Shown here in pieces: positions 55,904 through 64,000 of a stretch of DNA of 64,000 nt (positions are counted from its first letter, which is position 1; each line of letters starts with the position of its first letter). The DNA is from Sipunculus nudus (taxonomy: Eukaryota > Annelida > Sipuncula > Golfingiida > Sipunculidae), in the NCBI GenBank assembly GCA_026874595.1, contig CM049312.1:49295429-49359428 (forward strand), written 5' to 3'. The position numbers and the translations under genes are program-made. The notes under the pieces are model-generated. The model ran no database searches. It was given only the letters and a program-made list of their open reading frames with translations, and was not told the DNA's origin.

Positions 55904-56224
55904 TTTTATATTGTATTAATAGAAATAGACACGAAACTCTTGAACAAAAAAATCAGGCTAATTAACTAGCTGGTTTCTGATGGGGGTCTCCACAGCTAAA
56001 GTTATGCAATAAAAAGATCACAAACAAATATAATACTTGCCATTAGTATAAAAATCTTATATAAATGATACAGCAGTACTTTAAAATCTTTAGAAAAACA
56101 TTGTAAAGTCATTTAATTTTATATTTTAGTCAAGGGTGGGCTTTTGTCCAGGTCTGCATTTTTAGGGGTGGGCTTTTGTCCAGTGGACTTTTGTCTGGGT
56201 GGGCTTTGTTAGGGTGGGCTTTTT

Positions 56225-58456
56225 AGCGAACCTGTGAGCTAATGCGATGGTGTGGCGGTGTCCACCGTCTGTACGTTAACCCATACTATTTCAAAAACGA
56301 CTGGAGCTGAAATTTAATGCAAAAAATTAGCCATCTGAAAAACTCTGCATTTTCTTAGATTTTATAGAGAAAAAGTTAAAAAACCTTTAAAAATCTTCTA
56401 CTCCGAAAAGGTAAAGCCAAATAGTTCAATATTTCACAGAAATTATCTTTTATACCATCTCTCTCAAGTTTGTTTGAATGGTTGAAGTTCGGTGAATTTT
56501 TGCCGAGTTATAGGAAGTTGAACTTAGTCATCTGTCAAAAAAGCATACAAAAATGACTGTCTCAGAAATAGCTGGAGCTATCATCACCGAATTTTATGCC
56601 AGTGTTGGTCACATGAGTCATATATGAAATTCAGGTATTGGTAGCGCCACCTGCATTGACCCTTTTTTGTAAGGGAGTCACTGGTCATCTGTACATTAAC
56701 CAATAATTTCTCAGGAATGGCAAGAGCTACCATCCCCAGATTTTATGCAGTAATCTGTCACATAATAAATGTTGTGGGATTCAGCTTATTTTTTTGCGAT
56801 CTGCGTTTACTCAGATTTTTTAGGAAAAAGCTGAACAAATTTTAAAAGTCTTCTTGTAAACGGTTCAGCCAAATTGTTCAATATTTTGCAGAAATGATCC
56901 CAGAGGCAAGCCCTCTCAAGTTTGTTCAAATGGTTTGCATTTGATGAATTTTAGTGGAGTTACATGAATTTGAACAGTCATTTGGCCAAGTAAGCATACT
57001 GACATAGTAATCTCAGAAATGACAGAAGCTAGCATTACCAAGTATTGTGCTAATGTTGGTCACATGACTCGTATTTGAAGTTGCAGATTTTGTGGTGCTA
57101 CCTACATTGACCTCATAATTTTAGCCTTTTTCAGTTTAAAATGTTTATGATGAAACTGTCAAGTTGAATTGTTCAATATTTCAAAAGAATTATCCTAGGA
57201 CATGGTTCTTTCAAACATATCAGGAAAGCTTAAGTTGGTCTTATGGCCATTATTATGTCTATTTCAAACTGAGGATTGCAAAACTGTTTTTTACAAAATT
57301 ATTGTTTCAATTATAAATTCTGTAACATTGCACCAAAATTATTCATAGATGGCCTTTGTTCAAGTTTACTTGAACAATGAAAGAACTGCATCTTTTATTA
57401 TTTTAGATATTTTGATAAAAAGTTTATGAATATGTCAGCTTGAAAAAAGCATTTTAGCCAAAGTCTTTCAATATGTGTAAACAGATTCACCAACACTCCA
57501 AGATTGTGTCTGTATTTTTGAATAGGTTGAGAAACTGCCAACTGTTTCAGATTTGGCAACAGATCAAGAGTTCATTCAGTGCAGCCAAGCACAAGGCATG
57601 TGATCACCTCATGGGTGACATGTGATCACCTCATGGGCAACATGTGAACACCTCATTGGCACCATGTGATCACCTCATGGGTGTCATGCCCCTCAGGGCA
57701 GGGCCTCTGCATGAGCTTATGCAATGGTGTGGCTACTATTTCAGACTTTGCAACAGGCTAGAGGTCAGTCTCGATCTATTTATAGCTTTGACAGACTGCC
57801 AACTGTATCAGATTAGGCAACATGTCAAGAGTTCACTCAGTGCAGTAGCCTGAGCCAGCAAATTTGTCACAGTTCACTTGGAGCAACTGCCTTTCTCACC
57901 TAAACCTCGTCAGCCCCATTTATCAGACTCAAGGTAAGTTTGATGTATTGGCCTGATATTTTGACCTGTCTATGTGTCCTTGATGGCTTTCTCGTTCACA
58001 AGACAGGTGTCACCACCTACAATGATTTTTGCACAGTGTATGTGCCTGCTTATTTCTACAGAGGAATTTGATATATCAGCCTGAATTTGGGCATATATAT
58101 ACTTATTGAATAGCTTTGTCATAAATAAGACTGGTGGTGCCACCTAAAATAATTTTTGCACAGTGTGTGTCCCACTTTATTTTCAGGAGGGGTTTGATAT
58201 ATCAGTCTGAAATTGGGCATATGTATATATCTCTGATAGCTTTGTTGTATACAAGACTGGTAGTGCCAGCTACAATCATTTTTGTGTTGTGTGCACCCAT
58301 GCCAGAATTTCAGCAGTGATGTTGTGTAAACGCCTCTTATTCAAAATGTTTTGTACTTGCATTGTTCATATACATGAGAAGTAATGGTCCAGCATTGAAG
58401 CATTATACCTGGTGTATTTTCCAGTGCACAGGTTCGCATTAGGCCTGTAGGCCTTG
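56225..58456 (+). mobile_element. Family B Helentron-like element, full-length copy B4
   Basis: It starts AGCGAACCTGTGAGC after GGGCTTTTT. It ends with CACAGGTTCGC (exact reverse complement of GCGAACCTGTG at the start), the hairpin AGGCCT-GT-AGGCCT, and CTTG then TTTT. The interior matches B3 unit by unit, including the 20 bp CATGTGATCACC minisatellite at 57596-57690. It is 2232 bp, non-coding, and the best reference copy of the family in this window. Confidence 0.7.
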
Positions 58457-58823
58457 TTTTGTGTCACCCCCTCCCCCACCCCACCCCACAGTTGATATTT
58501 CTTTGACCCACCCTCCGAAATCATATATCAAGATTTTGGTTCATAAAGTGCTACAAGCATTTGGAATGATATTAATCATTTCTAGTTATTCTTCAGTCAC
58601 TACTTTATCTATTTCATATCTTGATAGCACTAACTACTGGATCTGTATACCCTGTAAGTTTTCTTTTCTATGATGCATTTGTATAAAGGTAAGAGTATAC
58701 ATTTCTTGTATAGCCTTTTAACAATATTAAGTTTTGTAATCGTGGCCGTAATCATAATGGTTTATTTTCAAAGTAATCGTAATTGTAATTGATTACCTAT
58801 ATCAAGTAATCACCCCATGTCTG

Positions 58824-59837
58824 GTAAGAGTACAAAGCCTATTTAAAACCGGGTCATAACCTTGAATAATTCCATTTTTGCTGAAAATCACAAATTCTTA
58901 AATATCTCAAGAAAGCTGGCATGGATTGGTCCAAAAATCAAGGTGACCAAAGATCTTGGATAGCTTTGTGATTTACCAGAAACTGGTGGCCTCACCTATC
59001 ATCCTTTTCTTGTTTTGCACCTTTAAATACCCCAATCATTGTAACTTGACAGTACTGTGAGCATTATAACTCAAAAACTATTTGTCAGATTTATTTCATA
59101 TATATATAAGAGATGGTTATGGGATGAGGTCTAATTAAATTTGGGTCATGTCCTACACAATGAGAGTGGCCTTTGAACTTGAAATTACTTCCCATTTTTG
59201 GTGAAAATCACACACCTCTTATGATATCTCAAGTTTTGATGGACATATGGATTTCAAACTTGAATTATGTATGGCCCTCCACTAAAGAAAGAACTCTATA
59301 GGTTCTAAGGTCATGAGGTCAATGGTCAAGGTCACAATACACATTTTAAGCCAAAATTTTCATCCCAGATCTTCCATCTTGAATATACAGTTCACCCGCC
59401 AATAATGGATGATCCCTGTAAATTTTGAGGTCAAAGGTCAAGGTCACAGGAGCCAACTGTCCAACAATTAGTGTCTGGATGATAATTACAGCTTGGACTG
59501 ATATATGGAATTCAAATTTGACATTTATATGTCCCTTTAAAAAATCAAGAACCCTACTGATTTTTGGGGTCATGAGGTCAAAGATCAAGGTCACAGGACC
59601 CATATTTTTAAAAAGACTGGGATGCATGTTAAGCCAAACTTTTCATCTGAGTCCTTTCATCATTCACATATAGATCACCTGCCCTTTGGTAAAGTCCAAT
59701 GAGGGTGATGATGTTATCTGACAAGCTAGGTTCCTTGAAAAAGCAACATAAAAAATGAGATATCTGTGATAGGGTAACATGTTGGTTTATTTGGATGGGC
59801 TGAAACAGAGTTTTGCATACTGTCACACCAAGCCTAG
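58824..59837 (+). repeat. Degenerate repeats including a family G fragment
   Basis: Bases about 59010-59110 resemble 11690-11800. Bases about 59230-59690 are family G units with AGGTCA clusters; an exact AGGTCAAAGGTCAAGGTCA lies at 59428-59446. No gene is seen. Confidence 0.55.
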
Positions 59838-60120
59838 GCTGGGCAGGTAGGCCACATCGCGGCCAGATGCCCAGCTGAGAAACCTCTGGTTAAGTCCAAG
59901 GGGAAAGATGGGAAGAAGGGGACCGGTAAAGGTTACTTCTCCCTGGGAATCAAAATGTGACCAATCCATATGTGTACGAGGGTTCGGTAAATGGACGCCC
60001 AGTTAGTTTGCTGTGTGATATCAGTTGTACGCAGACATTGATTGGGGCAGACATGGTGGACCAAGAGGCATATTTGGGCACAAAAGTTGCCATGGAATAT
60101 GCAAATGGCCAGATTCCTGA
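59838..60120 (+). pseudogene. gag zinc-knuckle and protease remnant of an older retrotransposon
   Basis: One frame gives GQVGHIAARCPAEKP, the second half of a CCHC zinc knuckle whose first cysteines are lost behind a stop. Another frame from 59957 gives VNGRPVSLLCDISCTQTLIG, a retropepsin active-site region in which the usual Asp-Thr-Gly is Asp-Ile-Ser. The remnant is cut off exactly at the LTR that starts at 60121. It is inactive. Confidence 0.7.
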
Positions 60121-61444
60121 TGTCACAGAATTATCATGATATCCTTTATTATTATTTATTTCACTCTATGTCAAATTCTGTGGCATGTTCTTCTGTGTTC
60201 ATATCCTGGGGATCTTTAAAACGATTTGCACTCTGTGAACAGGGATTTCCGTGTATTGTTCTCGCGGGGGTGTTAATAGCGGTCCAGTCTGAATCCAATG
60301 CACACACATTTCAGGGAACCAGTGAACCATGCAATGTTGGGGTTGTGAAGCGTCATATGGTCTCTAGGTAACGATGCCGATATTTTACAGAGGCTACAGT
60401 AAATTTTGGCCAATAAGCGCCCGGTAGCGAATTCTGAACGAAAAGGCTCTGAACAAATATTTCAGTTGGCAGAACGACTCCAAGCAGGAAGCTGCAAGCT
60501 TCATAACAGGACAATTTTTGTTATTGGGGCCCCCGAGCCGTGGAGTCGTGTTATTGAAGGCCAACTCATTTTTTTTTTTGCTGAATGAACATTGTTGTTG
60601 CATATATCAGCCGCATACATACTCACGTCTGTGTTGTGATTTGTCGGGCCCGGAGACATGGTGTAGGGGACGAGTCGCCTGAAGTAGAGCCATGGAGACG
60701 TGATGCGGTAGACTCCAATGTGACTTGCCGGTGTATCGACACTACTGCCACCGGTCCAGAGGTCGAGGGACAACCCTGTGTTACTGACATGTCTGAGGAG
60801 TCGTAAACACCAACCCATATTGTTTTCGTACACGGTGAGCCTAAGTTCTATTCCTACTGAGGAAATTTGCCGTAGCCTGTATAATTCTTACAATGTCAAG
60901 AATATACTGTAGGCCTACCAATTTGCTGTCTTCTCTTAGTATTATTTTACAGATATAATCTAGAGATATAATTATTCTTCATATCTATTGTTAGTCGTAT
61001 GACACGCTATGCTGTATTCAATAGTACTTTAGGCCCAATGGCCCAAAACTATCATTAAATGGCCCATATGTTCCTACGGGTAAACGTCCTATAAATAAAG
61101 GGATATTTCATGTAAGTGGAATTACGTCTGCTTACCCAGTTAAGACTACATAAATAGTAAATCCTATAGACATAAATAGGACCTACGAATATTCTTTTTA
61201 TTTTAACTATAGAACTGAACTGGTCCATTCTACCCTGGTGTGTTGTGAGGGTTCAGACTGGAGCTGGGGAACGAGCCATAGAAGATTTATGGACGCTTTA
61301 TAAGCCATCCAAATATCTATTTTCTGTATATATTGTAAATAAAATTTGTTGATGTTTAAATGAGCTGTTTCGTCTCTTTGTGCAAATGCTTCTGTCTATG
61401 CCGAACGAGTCTGGGCAGGGTCAGATTGGAAACTGACCTTGACA
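60121..61444 (+). repeat. 5' LTR of element 2
   Basis: 1324 bp, from TGTCACAG to CTTGACA, with TGTCA/TGACA inverted ends. A TATAAG at 61299-61304 and an AATAAA at 61338-61343 give a plausible promoter and polyadenylation signal close together. The end is fixed by the primer site that follows. Confidence 0.85.
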
Positions 61445-61445
61445 T

Positions 61446-61458
61446 TGGCGAGCGTGCC
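61446..61458 (+). other. Element 2 primer binding site
   Basis: TGGCGAGCGTGCC starts one base after the LTR. TGGCGAGC is complementary to a tRNA 3' end GCTCGCCA, as in some animal tRNA-Arg genes recalled from memory. The match beyond eight bases is uncertain. Confidence 0.5.
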
Positions 61459-61821
61459 AGGATAGACAGTATTGTTAGCTTTGCACAACAGAGAAGGTAA
61501 TTCGATTGTGCATATGATTTAAATTTCTTCGCAGGGGAAATTGTTTTAAAGGAATAACCAGGGCTGGGTTATAAGGCAGCACATCCCACATTTCTATTGG
61601 TACGGCATTGCTTCGGCAAGAATAAGGTTAATGCTACGGCATTGATATAACATATACACCTGGGATATACACCTACCCTAGTGATCTTGGCTTTTGGGAG
61701 AAGGTAGGGCATTGTTTATTTGGTATTTTTCTGAAGGACCGGAGACGAGAATCGGTTGATAACTATTTTTTTTATATAATATTGATAAGTTTATTAGTGA
61801 TAAAACTAGATAAGGACAGAT

Positions 61822-61891
61822 ATGGAGGATATTGAAAAGCTGGTAAATTTTGGAGAACGGATAGGTTATTCAGGGGAGCAACTTCAAGCTT
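61822..61891 (+). pseudogene. gag: Element 2 gag start, truncated by deletion
   Basis: An ATG at 61822 opens MEDIEKLVNFGERIGYSGEQ and about nine more in-frame codons before the sequence switches into the pre-RT part of pol in another frame. The join near 61880-61892 marks a deletion of most of gag and all of protease. Confidence 0.65.
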
Positions 61892-63338
61892 TTGCCCAAA
61901 GCGTTACGTTCTCAAGGTCCAGCTGATGTGAATCTTTATGATCAGCTTTCAATACAGCAGGTATCAGATATGAAAGACTTGGTAAACCGATATGACTCGG
62001 TACTAACTGATGTCCCAAATAAAACCCATGTAATCGAGTGTGATTTTCAAATTACATCCGATCAACCTGTCAGGTCTAAACCTTTACCCGGTACCCTATG
62101 CCTTGAAAGACATCATGATGAGTGAGATAAATGATATGTTGTCTCTTGGGATCATTGAGAGATCCAATTCTAAATTTGCATCTCCAGTGGTAATGGTACG
62201 CAAAAAGGATGGTTCCATGCGCTTTTGCGTAGACTTTCGCAGACTGAATCGGGTAATACTTTTCATTCCAGAACCCATGCCACACCCAGAAAGCATCTTT
62301 GCAGAATTACGTAACAGTTCAGTGTTTTCAAAGATAGATTTGACAAAAGGGTATTGGCAAATACCCATGTCAGAAAGATGCAAAGAATTCACAGCATTTG
62401 TTACCCCAAACGCCCAATACCAGTTCAATTTCATGCCTTTCGGCTTGGTGGTAGCTGGTGCTCAGTTCACTCGCATGATGCGAAAACTATTTGCAAATGT
62501 CGAAGGTGTCATATGCTATATTGATGACGTGCTATGCCACAGCGTTAACTGGTCTGACCATTTAATGCTACTAGAGAAAGTGTTTCAGATTCTCCACAGC
62601 GCCAATCTAGCTGCAAAACCCTCAAAGTGCTTCTTGGGCTTTCCTAATTCAGGGGTCCTTGGACATACGATCGGTAGGGGTCAACTCGCCAAGGATCCGG
62701 TAATTTTGAACAAAATAAACAATAGTCAGAGACCCACCACCAAAAGGGAGGTCCGGTCATTCCTCGGCCTTACGGGGTATTATAGAAAATTCATCCCTAA
62801 TTACGCCGAAATGGCGGTACCATTGACTGATCTCCTACGAAAGGGGCAAAGTAATAAAGTTAATTGGGGAGAAGCACAAGAAAGGGCATACAAAACTCTA
62901 AAGGGATTGTTACAAAAACAACCCATATTACAACTGCCCGACATAACCCAGGGGTTCATCCTAAGGACAGACGCATCGGATAAGGGTATTGGGGCTATTT
63001 TGATGCAAGAACAAAATGATACCCTTCATCCAGTAGCTTATGCAAGCCGTAAGCTAACAGACAGAGAGCAAAACTACGCCGTCATTGAGAAAGAAGCCTT
63101 GTCAATAGTCTGGTCAATTAGTAAGTTTGAAATGTATCTATTCGGTAAAGAATTTATTATTCAAACAGACCACAAGCCACTTGTATATATTCAAAGGGCA
63201 AAATGTCTGAATAAGCGCATAATGCGCTGGGCCATGGTGTTGCAAGAGTTTAAGTTCAGAGTGGAGGCCATTCCAGGCAAACATAACTGCGGACCAGATT
63301 TCTTAAGTAGGGTCCCAGCGCTAGGGGAGATTCCGTAA
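61892..63338 (+). pseudogene. pol: Element 2 pol fragment: reverse transcriptase and RNase H
   Basis: The pre-RT linker (61892-62087, SDMKDLVNRYDSVLTDVP) and the RT body (from about 62085) are in different frames, consistent with one extra T near 62085-62087. The 432-codon ORF 62040-63338 holds LTKGYWQIPM, MPFGL and YIDD (residues 160-163 from 62040). It then holds RNase H D311, E352, D377 and D420, ending KHNCGPDFLSR. There is no integrase; a stop at 63338 is followed by only 120 bases before the LTR. The polymerase core residues are intact, but the upstream frame is broken. Confidence 0.92.
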
Positions 63339-63394
63339 AATGTATGGCATTGTATCTTAATACTTATATTGTCGTTCTTATAGTCTTTAAGAGA

Positions 63395-63458
63395 TCGTCT
63401 GGCAAAAAAAAAAAAATAAAATAAATAAAGGTTTTTTTTTTGTTTTAGGGGGGAGTGA
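63395..63458 (+). other. Element 2 A-rich/T-rich leader and polypurine tract
   Basis: An A-run and AAATAAAATAAATAAAGG stretch, a T-run, then AGGGGGGGAGTGA directly before the 3' LTR. The purine run is a good polypurine tract for plus-strand priming. Confidence 0.75.
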
Positions 63459-64000
63459 TGTCACAGAATTATCATGATATCCTTTATTATTATTTATTTC
63501 ACTCTATGTCAAATTCTGTGGCATGTTCTTCTGTGTTCATATCCTGGGGATCTTTAAAACGATTTGCACTCTGTGAACAGGGATTTCCGTGTATTGTTCT
63601 CGCGGGGGTGTTAATAGCGGTCCAGTCTGAATCCAATGCACACACATTTCAGGGAACCAGTGAACCATGCAATGTTGGGGTTGTGAAGCGTCATATGGTC
63701 TCTAGGTAACGATGCCGATATTTTACAGAGGCTACAGTAAATTTTGGCCAATAAGCGCCCGGTAGCGAATTCTGAACGAAAAGGCTCTGAACAAATAGTT
63801 CAGTTGGCAGAAAGACTCCAAGCAGGAAGCTGCAAGCTTCATAACAGGACAATTTTTGTTATTGGGGCCCCCGAGCCGTGGAGTCGTGTTATTGAAGACC
63901 AACTCATTTTTTTTTTTTTTGCTGAATGAACATTGTTGTTGCATATATCAGCCGCATACATACTCACGTCTGTGTTGTGATTTGTCGGGCCCGGAGACAT
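63459..64000 (+). repeat. 3' LTR of element 2, first 542 bases
   Basis: Begins TGTCACAG and follows the left LTR to the window end with three substitutions (near 63799, 63814 and 63898) and a T-run three bases longer. Confidence 0.93.

Larger units (their letters stand above)
54448..58823. mobile_element. hAT-like non-autonomous element, 4.4 kb including nested B4
   Basis: The left end is CAGACATCGGGTGATT and the right end, reversed, CAGACATGGGGTGATT. Flanks are GTAAGAGG and GTAAGAGT, an 8 bp duplication with one mismatch. Both subterminal regions are built of GTAATYGTAATTGTAAT-type words. Without the nested family B element it is about 2.1 kb. No transposase is seen. CAG-type ends with an 8 bp duplication fit hAT. 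Confidence 0.7.
60121..64000 (+). mobile_element. Internally deleted Ty3/Gypsy-type LTR retrotransposon (element 2), cut by window end
   Basis: LTR (60121-61444), primer site, a gag start, RT-RNase H and a second LTR from 63459. Gag beyond ~25 codons, protease and integrase are absent. The 542 visible bases of the right LTR differ from the left by three substitutions and a T-run length change, so insertion is recent. The right target duplication is outside the window. Confidence 0.92.

Noticed and set aside
60042-60371. ORFs in the element 2 LTR, repeated at 63455-63709
   Set aside because: LTR sequence read through; no domain and identical because the LTRs are identical.

Overview
This window is animal nuclear DNA, most probably from a bivalve mollusc. 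It is AT-rich and intron-rich, and it is full of GTCC-repeat and AGGTCA-repeat families of the kind that fill bivalve genomes. No operon, ribosome binding site or CRISPR structure is present. The only confidently recognised host gene is PRPF19, the Prp19 spliceosome/ubiquitin-ligase WD40 protein. Its last two coding exons lie on the + strand at 7400-7461 and 27780-27921, separated by a 20.3 kb intron. Weaker candidate exons of unrecognised genes are at 3581-3640 (-), 34047-34152 (+), 34413-34436 (+), 34672-34833 (-), 35083-35240 (+) and 39988-40111 (+).

From 1 to 38.6 kb the sequence is nested non-autonomous mobile elements. Several families share one plan. They begin after a T-tract with AG, carry a 5' hairpin or short GTCC microsatellite, and have internal tandem repeats. 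They carry an inverted copy of the 5' end about 20-30 bp before the 3' end, then a small 3' hairpin, and finish in CTTG or CTAG followed by TT. I interpret them as Helitron2/Helentron-like elements (HINEs). Family A runs from AGCTCAGCTGA to GACCCATGGGTCCCTTG, and family B from AGCGAACCTGTG to TTAGGCCTGTAGGCCTTG. Paralogous filled and empty sites inside this one window define several insertions. These include a 337 bp long-TIR MITE at 9623-9959, a 4.7 kb TA-flanked element at 13078-17783 (itself carrying a hAT-type MITE and a 2 kb foldback element), and a 349 bp element at 36290-36638.

From 38.6 to 54.3 kb there are two satellite-like arrays. A 40 bp repeat lies at 38.86-39.66 kb. A repeat of about 130 bp with higher-order periods of about 655 and 784 bp lies at 40.27-54.34 kb. 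The second array is split by a young full-length Ty3/Gypsy-type LTR retrotransposon on the - strand (41858-50564). Its two 918 bp LTRs differ at about 9 positions. It has an uninterrupted pol (protease, reverse transcriptase, RNase H, integrase, GPY/F motif, chromo-like C-terminus), a gag with two in-frame stops, and an extra 169-codon ORF of unknown role.

From 54.4 to 58.8 kb there is a hAT-like non-autonomous element with a complete family-B element inside it. From 59.8 kb to the window end there is an old gag/protease remnant. It abuts a second, internally deleted Ty3/Gypsy element (LTR 60121-61444, RT-RNase H 62040-63338, second LTR from 63459 and cut by the window end). That element lacks most of gag, protease and all of integrase, but its LTRs are nearly identical. 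This suggests recent mobilisation by proteins supplied in trans, or a recent post-insertion deletion.
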